The position numbers were made by a program, and so were the translations under genes. From contig JACCGJ010012949.1 of NCBI GenBank assembly GCA_013407085.1, positions 1 to 64,000 on the forward strand: a stretch of 64,000 nt of DNA, in the 5' to 3' direction. Positions 13,401-23,763 of this stretch are shown in pieces. Source of the stretch: Atriophallophorus winterbourni (Eukaryota; Platyhelminthes; Trematoda; Plagiorchiida; Microphallidae). Each line of letters begins with the position of its first letter. Within the stretch, counting starts at the first letter, position 1. Under the pieces are notes generated by a model. The model was not told the DNA's origin and searched no databases. It worked only from the letters and a program-made list of their open reading frames with translations.

Positions 13401-16400
13401 TTTGAGTAGCGCGTTGTAAACGCAAGAATGGTCACGTGTTGCGATCGACCGGTTAGCTGATTGGACGACAGCATGCACATGTTCACGCGGGCACAGACAA
13501 GTAGACAGACGCACTCAACACAGGGAACTTTGCAAAGTTTTTCGACTTCGTTAGCAGCGAATAGGTATAGGAAATTGTCGATGTTCTAGGCTCCTGTGCA
13601 AGACTGTAATGTCTTCCACTCTGGCATGAAGGACTCAAGTTTCCTAAATGGTTTCGCCTCAGAATCTTTGAGATTTGTCGATGCGTCAAGCCAGGATATG
13701 TCGTTGCTCACATGCTGTTCTGCATTTTCTTTGCTATACCGACGAAGAGCGCAGTTAGGACAAGAATAGCAGGTATTTACGTAGGCATGTGTTGTCATTA
13801 TAAGCATTCCGGCCTGAAAACTTTGGTAACACAAACAAAGCTTACGATGTGTTAATCCTTATACTGGTTTTTGCTGACGTGTGAGCCATCACTGTAAATT
13901 CCAAATGAAAGCTTTAGTCGCGAATAGATTGCTCAACATCCGCATACAAGGGTGTAGGCCGACAATCAGCATGACCAAAACCAAATTCCCGGGTCACACA
14001 AATGCATGGACTTTCACCATTAAGTTGAAATTTGTCAGGTTGATCTTGTACATTATTTCACATATCATGACTCAGCTATAGCGGATAACCTTTGACGGGA
14101 GACCGAATTTCATATCGGGATAGGCATAGTAAATGCAATCTTGTCCCGTTTGAACTCTCGACTCTGAAGCTAGCGCAAGCTGTCCGTGAATTTAAAAATG
14201 ATAATAATCATCACCTGCGCGCTAAATGCTAACAGTGTGTCACCAAAATATGATCCATCCACGCAGGAAGGTGAATGATTTTCTTTAATATAACATCCCC
14301 CGTGTTTTGAACATATCCTAGGTGGGTGTATCTTAAAATGGAGAAGTGCGTCCTAATGCTTTTCTGCAGAGTCTTCTCACAATACTGCTACTAGGCTGGA
14401 TGGGCCATGCGTTCAGATTAGAAATGGTCGTATTCCGAAATAACGCTCACGAAATACGAGTGCAAATACAATGAAATATGCGCGAACTGCCGCGCAGAAT
14501 TGCAATCACCATATTAGCTATTGGAACGCAGATTTTGAACATTTTACGGAAATTAGAATCCCGCAAATACTTTGAACTTCACAACAGCTTTGTACTGTCC
14601 CACAATGTCGTAATATTCATCAGAGCCATTATCACCAGTGCTAAACAGAAATTAGACAACTTGCAACAAACGTAAATTAAATCCGGAGGATGTATTGTTC
14701 TGAACGCTTCCAAATTAATTATAATATTCACAAACCATTTATTTTATGAGATTATTCCAATTATTTTTTAATAAAATCTGCGTAATGGGAATTGTTTTAG
14801 AATACTAGTGAGAAACATTGAGACGCGTCCGGTGAGCGAACACACGCTTCGATTGCGCACAAATCTTATCACAATCAGACAGAAAAGACATCCTTCGTAG
14901 TATTTCACATTAAGCTTCACAGTAAATAAATGCTGAAACGTGAACAATGGATAATATCGATATCAAGTATTTAAGGCAAATAAAAATGTCGTGATTTTGC
15001 TTAAATTGTTGCGATCAATGTCGATGTTGGCCAAGACAATAAGAGATCACGAACTAATCGTTTTGTGGCCTCCTTCGGTCGATGTTGAACATGGATGTAC
15101 ATCACAAGCGCATGATGGTTTCATGCTCAACAACTTTCCTACAATAACGCTATATCATATAATAATTATCTTTGAATATTTGTCAGCCTTATCCCGCACT
15201 TGACATAGTGGACAAATACTGAGAAATACGCGCGAAGTCCCGCGATCAACAATCCCAGCGCACGACAACTAGTAGACGACATACTCGATAGTGGCGCATT
15301 TCATGATTTGCGTCGCATTCAAACGACTCAACAAAAAATGAGAAATTTATGGAAAATGAAAGATTGATGTGTGGAGACTGATTTGCATCTGAATTGACAC
15401 AACAACTAGCTGAGTCATCGCGAAAACGTCCTCTAAAATCAACCTAAATGCACGATTTGTACTGGATGACTAATTTCACTTTCCACCACCAGCGGAACTC
15501 CTTGGACCGAAAACCCGTTCAATAGACGACTGCCGTAGTACGAATAACGAATTCTCGCACCCGGCCTCGACTTTAATTCATAAAACGTCGATCATACGAA
15601 ACTAGTACGCAATTTGCAATCAGTAGTGTAGTCACAAAACTTAACACATTGTACATGCGTTGACCAGGAATTCGGAACATGACACACTATATGAACAAGA
15701 ACCAACAGCATGAACATAATGAAAAAGGACCAGAACATTGTTTTCTTTCTCACAGACAAATGAAGAACGAATGTGTGAATGAAGACGCAGGTTAGATCAA
15801 GAATGCTGAGCAGCTAATTCGAGATACAACAAATTACCTACGCACGTGCGAAGACTTGGCAAAACGACTTGAAAACACAATAACCGCGGCTTTGGAGAAA
15901 TTGCAGTTAATGTGGCAATAGAATATAATGAAAAATACAAGAATTAAGCCGAATTACTCCACCAGACTCGCATTCTACTGGCTGAAAAATACTCAAAGAG
16001 AATATTCCATAACGCTGCTAGTTTGTATGACAAGAGAATCGAATATCGAGTTATCGAAGGATCTGTGAAGAAGACTTTAATAACCGGTAAGAGAATCGAA
16101 GCAAGCAGTTCACTCGGAAAAACGATTATTCAATAAATTTACAAATGTAAAGATGGACGAAAGACAGAAAGAAAAGTGTGAAGAAAATTAATTTTCTGCA
16201 CGGCCGATTCAAATGGTGCATAGTGTTATATGCAGAACACTCCAGTTGCGGAATGTTATATTGGGTACAAGCTGCCTTCTCGGTCAATGCCAACCGTGAT
16301 GAATAATAATCAATGATTTTGAGTAGCGCGTCGTATACGCAAGAATGGTCACGTGTTGCGATCGACCGGTTAGCTGATTGGACGACAGCATGCACATGTT

Positions 16401-19400
16401 CACGCGGGCACAGACAAGTAGACAGACGCACTCAACACAGGGAACTTTGCAAAGTTTTTCGACTTCGTTAGCAGCGAATAGGTATAGGAAATTGTCTATT
16501 TTCTGGGCTCCTCTGCAAGACTGTTTAAATTGGTAATGTCTTCCACTCTGGCATGAAGGACTCAAGTTTCCTAAATGGTTTCGCCTCAGAATCTTTGAGA
16601 TTTGTCGATGCGTCAAGCCAGGATATGTCGTTGCTCACATGCTGTTCTGCATTTTCTTTGCTATACCGACGAAGAGCGCAGTTAGGACAAGAATAGCAGG
16701 TATTTACATAGGCAGGGGTTGTCATTATAAGCATTCCGGCCTGAAAACTTTGGTAACACAAACAAAGCTTACGATGTGTTAATCCTTATACTGGTTTTTG
16801 CTGACGTGTGAGCCATCACTGTAAATTCCAAATGAAAGCTTTAGTCGCGAATAGATTGCTCAACATCCGCATACAAGGGTGTAGGCCGACAATCAGCATG
16901 ACCAAAACCAAATTCCCGGGTCACACAAATGCATGGACTTTCACCATTAAGTTGAAATTTGTCAGGTTGATCTTGTACATTATTTCACATATCATGACTC
17001 AGCTATAGCGGATAACCTTTGACGGGAGACCGAATTTCATATCGGGATAGGCATAGTAAATGCAATCTTGTCCCGTTTGAACTCTCGTCTCTGAAGCTAG
17101 CGCAAGCTGTCCGTGAATTCAAAAATGATAATAATCATCACCTGCGCGCTAAATGCTAACAGTGTGTCACCAAAATATGATCCATCCACGCAGGAAGGTG
17201 AATGATTTTCTTTGAGATAACATCCCCGGTATTTTGAACATATCCTAGGTGGATGTATCTTAAAATGGAGAAGTGCGTCCTAATGCTTTTCTGCAGAGTC
17301 TGCTCACAATACTGCTACTAGGCTGGATGGGCCATGCGTTCAGATGGGAAATGGTCGTATTCCGAAATCACGCTCACGAAATACGAGTGCAAATACAATG
17401 AAATATGCGCGAACTGCCGCGCAGAATTGCAATCACCATATTAGCTATTGGAACGCAGATTTTGAACATTTTACGGAAATTAGAATCCCGCAAATACTTT
17501 GAACTTCACAACAGCTTTGTACTGTCCCACAATGTCGTAATATTTATCAGAGCCATTATCACTGGTGCTAAAGAGAAATTAGACAACTTGCAACAAACGT
17601 AAATTAAATCCGGAGTATGTATTGTTCTGAATGCTTCCAAATTAATTATAATATTCACAAACCATTTATTTTATGAGATTATTCCAATTATTGTTTAATA
17701 AAATCTGCGTAATGGGAATTGTTTGAGTATACTAGTTAGAACATTGAGACGCGTCCAGTGAGCGAACACACGTTTCGATTGCGCACAAATCTTATTACAA
17801 TCGGACCGAAAGACATCCTTCTTAGTATTTCACATTAAGCTTCACAGTAAATAAATGCTGAAACGTGCACAGTGGATGTTATCGATATCAAGTATTTAAG
17901 GCACATAAAAATGTCATGTGATTTTGCTTAAATTGTTGCGATCAATGTCGATGTTGGCCAAGACAATAAGAGATCACGAACTAATCGTTTTGTGGCCTCC
18001 TTCGGTCGATGTTGAACATGGATGTACATCACAAGCGCATGATGGTTTCATGCTCAACAACTTTCCTACAATAACGCTATATCATATAATAATTATCTTT
18101 GAATATTTGTCAGCCTTATCCCGCACTTGACATAGTGGACAAATACTGAGAAATACGCGCGAAGTCCCGCGATCAACAATCCCAGCGCACGACAACTAGT
18201 AGACGACATACTCGATAGTGGCGCATTTCATGATTTGCGTCGCATTCAAACGACTCAACAAAAAATGAGAAATTTATGGAAAATGAAAGATTAATGTGTG
18301 GAGACTGATTTGCATCTGAATTGACACAACAACTAGCTGAGTCATCGCGAAAACGTCCTCTAAAATCAACCTAAATGCACGATTTGTACTGGATGACTAA
18401 TTTCACTTTCCACCACCAGCGGAACTCCTTGGACCGAAAACCCGTTCAATAGACGACTGCCGTAGTACGAATAACGAATTCTCGCACCCGGCCTCGACTT
18501 TAATTCATAAAACGTCGATCATACGAAACTAGTACGCAATTTGCAATCAGTAGTGTAGTCACAAAACTTAACACATTGTACATGCGTTGACCAGGAATTG
18601 GGAACATGACACACTATATAAACAAGAACCAACAGCATGAACATAATGAAAAAGGACCAGAACATTGTTTTCTTTCTCACAGACAAATGAAGAACGAATG
18701 TGTTAATGAAGACGCAGGTTAGATCAAGAATGCTGAGCAGCTAATTCGAGATACAACAAATTACCTACGCACGTGCGAAGACTTGGCAAAACGACTTGAA
18801 AACACAATAACCGCGGCTTTGGAGAAATTGCAGTTAATGTGGCAATAGAATATAATGAAAAATACAAGAATTAAGCCGAATTACTCCACCAGACTCGCAT
18901 TCTACTGGCTGAAAAATACTCAAAGAGAATATTCCATAACGCTGCTAGTTTGTATGACAAGAGAATCGAATATCGAGTTATCGAAGGATCTGTGAAGAAG
19001 ACTTTAATAACCGATAAGAGAATCGAAGCAAGCAGTTCACTCGGAAAACGATTATTCAATAAATTTATAAATGTAAAGATGGGCGAAAGACAGAAAGAAA
19101 AGTGTGAAGAAAATTAATTTTCTACACGGCCGATTCAAATGGTGCATAGTGTTATTTGCAGAACACTCCAGTTGCGGAATGTTATATTGGGTACAAGCTG
19201 CCTTCTCGGTCAACGCCAACCGTGATGAATAATAATCAATGATTTTGAGTAGCGCGTCGTATACGCAAGAATGGTCACGTGTTGCGATCGACCGGTTAGC
19301 TGATTGGACGACAGACAGCATGCACATGTTCACGCGGGCACATACAAATAGACAGACGCACTCAACACAGGGAACTTTGCAAAGTTTTTCGACTTCGTTA

Positions 19401-20612
19401 GCAGCGAATAGGTATAGGAAATTGTCTATTTTCTGGGCTCCTCTGCAAGACTGTTTAAATTAGTAATGTCTTCCACTCTGGCATGAAGGACTCAAGTTTC
19501 CTAAATGGTTTCGCCTCAAAATCTTTGAGATTTGTCGATGCGTCAAGCCAGGATATGTCGTTGCTCACATGCTGTTCTGCATTTTCTTTGCTATACCGAC
19601 GAAGAGCGCAGTTAGGACAAGAATAGCAGGTATTTACATAGTCAGGGGTTGTCATTATAAGCATTCCGGCCTGAAAGCTTTGGTAACACAAACAAAGCTT
19701 ACGATGTGTTAATCCTTATACTGGTTTTTGCTGACGTGTGAGCCATCACTGTAAATTCCAAATGAAAGCTTTAGTCGCGAATAGATTGCTCAACATCCGC
19801 ATACAAGGGTGTAGGCCGACAATCAGCATGACCAAAACCAAATTCCCGGGTGACAGAAATGCATGGACTCTCACCATTAAGTTGAAATTTGTCAGGTTGA
19901 TCTTGTACATTATTTCACATATCATGACTCAGCTATAGCGGATAACCTTTGACGGGAAACCGAATTTCATATCGGGATAGGCATAGTAAATGCAATCTTG
20001 TCCCGTTTGAACTCTCGTCTCTGAAGCTAGCGCAAGCTGTCCGTGAATTCAAAAATGATAATAATCATCACCTGCGCGCTAAATGCTAACAGTGTGTCAC
20101 CAAAATATGATCCATCCACGCAGGAAGGTGAATGATTTTCTTTAAGATAACATCCCCGGTATTTTGAACATATCCTAGGTGGATGTATCTTAAAATGGAG
20201 AAGTACGTTCTAATGCTTTTCTGCAGAGTCTGCTCACAATACTGCTACTAGGCTGGATGGGCCATGCGTTCAGATGGGAAATGGTCGTATTCCGAAATCA
20301 CGCTCACGAAATACGAGTGCAAATACAATGAAATATGCGCGAACTGCCGCGAAGAATTGCAATCACCATATTAGCTATTGGAACGCAGATTTTGAACATT
20401 TTACGGAAATTAGAAACCCGCAAACACTTTGAACTTCACAACAGCTTTGTACTGTCCCACAATGTCGTAATATTTATCAGAGCCATTATCACTGGTGCTA
20501 AAGAGAAATTAGACAACTTGCAACAAACGTAAATTAAATCCGGAGGATGTATTGTTCTGAATGCTTCCAAATTAATTATAATATTCATATTTATGAGATT
20601 ATTCCAATTATT

Positions 20613-21232
20613 CCATTTGGAATAGAGGTCGCGCACAAACCCGTGTCAGTATTACGCAACCACTTCAACAATATGAAAGACAAAGTTGCGAAAGAAGAAC
20701 AATCGAATATTGTCTACAAGATTACGTGCAGAGATTGCGAGAAGAACTACATCGGACAAACCGGCCGCAAGCTAAGCACAAGAATACACGAACACCGGTT
20801 AGCTGTACGAAGGCACGACCCAAGGTCACTGATTTCAATACATGTTGATCAATTCGGACACCAATTCGATTGGGACAACGCGAGGATTTTGGCCAAAGAA
20901 AACAACCGACGAGCGCGAGAATTCATCGAAGCGTGGCACTCAACAACGACATCGATTAACCAGCACCTTCAATTGGCTACAACCTATGGACCAATGAAAA
21001 CGCGATGGACAAGATTGCAACACATGAATTCCACCAACCAACGGGCGTGATGGCGAACGGACAGACGGACCTTATAAAAACCAATGAATACCAATTTCAA
21101 GTCACTTCGAAAGAAGTTCTGCTGATGATGTCATCTAGCCTGATGACGAAACGTCCACCAACAACTACACAAGCTCGGCGAACACCATCTGAACAACATC
21201 CCCATCCTGAGCTACGTATATTCTCCACTATT
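20613..21232 (+). repeat. PLE-1 left pseudo-LTR
   Basis: 620-bp direct repeat of 23,144-23,763 at an offset of 2531 bp. It carries the GIY-YIG coding segment as a 5'-truncated reading frame ending at 21,050, the start codon of the main ORF at 21,005 in another frame, and a hammerhead-like core near 21,122-21,152. Two differences from the right copy are visible near 20,944-20,950. Confidence 0.93.
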
Positions 21233-23581
21233 GCTGAACAGTTCGGGCGATCAACGATTAAGAACGCCAGACGCTGGGAAAGCTTTAGCGGAAGAACAGA
21301 TGCAACTTATGAACAACTATTTTTCTTACATGAGTGCCAACGCAGGAACCTAACTCCAAAATCTTTACAACGACGACCACCGATCAACAATTCGCGTGCG
21401 CGGCAACTAATGGAACGACAAAATCGGCAGTGGTTGCAATTCATGATTGATGACGCACACAAACGACTCAAGAAATATTCCAACGTTATCCGGAACCAAA
21501 AGCGAATATGTGAAAACCGGTTTGGACCTGAACTAACACAGCAGTTAGCCGACGCCATTGCGATAACGACCCGAAAAACCAAGCTTAACAAGCGGCGTGA
21601 CCTGGAAAACAAACTCCGAATTATCACCCCCCACCAAGATATCACCAGCGGCGAACCTTGGGTCAAGAACCTATCCGACAGACCCCTGACAGAGAACGAA
21701 CAACGAATTCTCGCACGTGGCCTTAACTTCAATTTGAAAGACGCCGATCATACTGAATTCGTGGCTAATTTGGAGTCAATACTGAAATCTCACACTTTGA
21801 CAGAAGACGCACAAGAAGAAGTCCGCCAACGAATTGTACCTGCGCTCACCAGGAACTTGGAACATAACACACTCAATAAACAAGAAACCAACGCTTTGAA
21901 CAGATTGAAACAAGACAGAAACATAGTTATCCTCCCTGCCGACAAAGGAAGAACGACTGTGGTAATGAACAAGGCAGATTATATCGAGAAGGCTGAACAG
22001 CTACTCCAGGACACAACAACATACAGACAAATGAACGAAGACCTGACTAAGCGACTTGAAAACAAAATCAACGCAACTTTGAAGAAATTAAAGTTTATGG
22101 GTCAACTGAATGGAATGGAACAAGCAAGAATGAAACCAGAAGACTCAACTCTACCGAGATTCTACGGATTACCCAAAATACACAAAGATAATATTCCATT
22201 ACGCCCGATCGTTTCCTTACCCGGAGGACCGAATTACAAGTTATCGAAAGAATTGCGAAGAAGACTGTTATATCTGGTGACAGACTCGGAACACGCCGTC
22301 AATTCTGCAGAACAATTTCTCCAGAAATTGAAGAATGTGAGGATCGATGAAGATGAAATAATGGTTTCTTTCGACGTAACGGCGTTATTCACATCGATCG
22401 ATCAAACACTCGCAAAGCAAATCGTATCAGCGTTGCTCGACGAAAAAGGAACTGACCACAACGGAAATCGATTAACACGAGATAGTTTGATGGAATTGAT
22501 CGAGCTGTGCCTGCAGACACACTTCAAGTTCAATGGTAAAATCTACGAGCAGATTCGAGGAACACCAATGGGATCACCGATTTCCAGCCTAATTGCCGAA
22601 GCAGTCATGCAACGTTTGGAACGAATCGCTCTACCAATAATACGGCCAAAGTTATGGATCCGCTATGTGGACGATACATTTGTGATCATAAAAAGAACTG
22701 AACTGGACGAATCACATCGACTACTGAACTGTGTATTCAGAGGAATCCAATTTACCAGAGAAACTGAAGCTGACGGCTGCCTGGCATTCCTGGACGTTCA
22801 AGTGAGACGAACAAGCGAAGGAAATTTGGAAACCAGTGTCTACAGGAAGAACACGCACACAGATCAAATATTGAACTATCACAGCAAGCATCCAACCAGC
22901 CATAAACGCAGCTGCGTTAGAACCCTATTCAAAAGAGCAGCAACCCATTGCAGCACGCCGGAACTGAGAAGAAAAGAAGAAGAATACTTGTTCAAAGTGT
23001 TCCAGAGAAATGGATATCCAAGAAGCTTCGTACTACGCAACAAGTTCAACCGTACCCAGCAAAGGAACGATGATGAAAACAGAGTCAGACGCGCTCTTCC
23101 GTATGTGCAGAACATATCAGAAATCGCAGCTCGGGTCCTTCGGCCATTTGGAATAGAGGTCGCGCACAAACCCGTGTCAGTATTACGCAACCACTTCAAC
23201 AATATGAAAGACAAAGTTGCGAAAGAAGAACAATCGAATATTGTCTACAAGATTACGTGCAGAGATTGCGAGAAGAACTACATCGGACAAACCGGCCGCA
23301 AGCTAAGCACAAGAATACACGAACACCGGTTAGCTGTACGAAGGCACGACCCAAGGTCACTGATTTCAATACATGTTGATCAATTCGGACACCAATTCGA
23401 TTGGGACAACGCGAGGATTTTGGCCAAAGAAAACAACCGACGAGCGCGAGAATTCATCGAAGCGTGGCACTCAAAAACAACATCGATTAACCAGCACCTT
23501 CAATTGGCTACAACCTATGGACCAATGAAAACGCGATGGACAAGATTGCAACACATGAATTCCACCAACCAACGGGCGTGA
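21005..23581 (+). CDS. Penelope-like reverse transcriptase with C-terminal GIY-YIG endonuclease
   Basis: This 858-codon ORF is intact. It copies element RNA by target-primed reverse transcription, with the GIY-YIG domain cutting the target. The N-terminal third is basic and family specific. RT motifs follow: FYGLPKIHKD and LRPIVSLPGG (near residues 385-410), SFDVTALFTSID, GTPMGSPISS, and the catalytic YVDD at about residue 553. After a linker comes the endonuclease, with the PLE-type CxxC pair CRDC (752-755), then YIGQTGRKLSTRIHEH. The first ATG lies inside the left pseudo-LTR, as in other PLEs; a second ATG at 21,050 is also possible. No stop or frameshift is visible. The length is normal for endonuclease-bearing PLEs, and nothing suggests a host gene. 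Confidence 0.93.
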   Translation: MDKIATHEFHQPTGVMANGQTDLIKTNEYQFQVTSKEVLLMMSSSLMTKRPPTTTQARRTPSEQHPHPELRIFSTIAEQFGRSTIKNARRWESFSGRTDATYEQLFFLHECQRRNLTPKSLQRRPPINNSRARQLMERQNRQWLQFMIDDAHKRLKKYSNVIRNQKRICENRFGPELTQQLADAIAITTRKTKLNKRRDLENKLRIITPHQDITSGEPWVKNLSDRPLTENEQRILARGLNFNLKDADHTEFVANLESILKSHTLTEDAQEEVRQRIVPALTRNLEHNTLNKQETNALNRLKQDRNIVILPADKGRTTVVMNKADYIEKAEQLLQDTTTYRQMNEDLTKRLENKINATLKKLKFMGQLNGMEQARMKPEDSTLPRFYGLPKIHKDNIPLRPIVSLPGGPNYKLSKELRRRLLYLVTDSEHAVNSAEQFLQKLKNVRIDEDEIMVSFDVTALFTSIDQTLAKQIVSALLDEKGTDHNGNRLTRDSLMELIELCLQTHFKFNGKIYEQIRGTPMGSPISSLIAEAVMQRLERIALPIIRPKLWIRYVDDTFVIIKRTELDESHRLLNCVFRGIQFTRETEADGCLAFLDVQVRRTSEGNLETSVYRKNTHTDQILNYHSKHPTSHKRSCVRTLFKRAATHCSTPELRRKEEEYLFKVFQRNGYPRSFVLRNKFNRTQQRNDDENRVRRALPYVQNISEIAARVLRPFGIEVAHKPVSVLRNHFNNMKDKVAKEEQSNIVYKITCRDCEKNYIGQTGRKLSTRIHEHRLAVRRHDPRSLISIHVDQFGHQFDWDNARILAKENNRRAREFIEAWHSKTTSINQHLQLATTYGPMKTRWTRLQHMNSTNQRA
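21110..21165 (+). ncRNA. Hammerhead ribozyme-like motif, PLE-1 left pseudo-LTR
   Basis: CTGATGA (21,122-21,128), one extra T, a perfect 6-bp stem II (GTCATC with GATGAC), then GAAAC (21,148-21,152) followed by GTC, a preferred cleavage triplet. The ACGT palindrome at the stem III position fits dimeric PLE hammerheads. Stem I pairing that I can find is only two base pairs next to the core, and the extra T beside stem II departs from consensus. This is therefore a likely but unproven ribozyme. It lies about 70 bp downstream of the second candidate start codon of the RT ORF. Confidence 0.55.
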
Positions 23582-23763
23582 TGGCGAACGGACAGACGGA
23601 CCTTATAAAAACCAATGAATACCAATTTCAAGTCACTTCGAAAGAAGTTCTGCTGATGATGTCATCTAGCCTGATGACGAAACGTCCACCAACAACTACA
23701 CAAGCTCGGCGAACACCATCTGAACAACATCCCCATCCTGAGCTACGTATATTCTCCACTATT
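23144..23763 (+). repeat. PLE-1 right pseudo-LTR
   Basis: Second copy of the 620-bp direct repeat. It supplies the C-terminal GIY-YIG part of the 858-codon ORF (stop at 23,579-23,581), followed by the hammerhead-like core at 23,653-23,683. Satellite sequence resumes directly at 23,764. Confidence 0.93.
23641..23696 (+). ncRNA. Hammerhead ribozyme-like motif, PLE-1 right pseudo-LTR
   Basis: Same sequence as the motif in the left repeat, 2531 bp downstream: CTGATGA at 23,653-23,659 and GAAAC at 23,679-23,683. Here it lies in the 3' non-coding end of the element, about 70 bp after the ORF stop, so a tandem or read-through transcript would carry two copies one element-unit apart. Confidence 0.55.

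Larger units (their letters stand above)
287..20612. repeat. 2.92-kb tandem satellite, block A (seven monomers)
   Basis: Head-to-tail monomers begin, taking CATCCTTC as the phase mark, at 288, 3194, 6118, 9041, 11970, 14889 and 17814. Spacings are 2906, 2924, 2923, 2929, 2919 and 2925 bp, with only scattered substitutions and small indels between copies. The seventh monomer is interrupted by PLE-1. Without that insertion its length would be about 2920 bp, which fits. All reading frames in the block are short (under about 110 codons), recur at the same monomer position on both strands and resemble no intact protein, so none is called as a gene. The monomer contains decayed PLE sequence and a short RTE-derived segment (see separate entries). 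Confidence 0.97.
20613..23763 (+). mobile_element. PLE-1: intact Penelope-like retroelement inserted in the satellite
   Basis: A 3.15-kb element interrupts satellite monomer 7 between ...CCAATTATT and GTTTAATAAA. Its structure is typical of PLEs: a 620-bp pseudo-LTR, an internal region, a second 620-bp pseudo-LTR, and one long ORF that starts in the first and ends in the second. The repeats differ at only about two bases that I can see, so the copy is young. The right junction retains TATT from either target or element, so a short duplication is possible but not provable. The target has also lost about 10 bp just to the left (20,587-20,590) compared with other monomers. Confidence 0.93.

Noticed and set aside
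20547..21050. A 167-codon frame with GIY-YIG at the left of PLE-1 as a separate gene
   Set aside because: It begins in satellite sequence and is the left pseudo-LTR copy of the C-terminus of the main ORF. It lacks the RT and is a structural by-product of the direct repeat.
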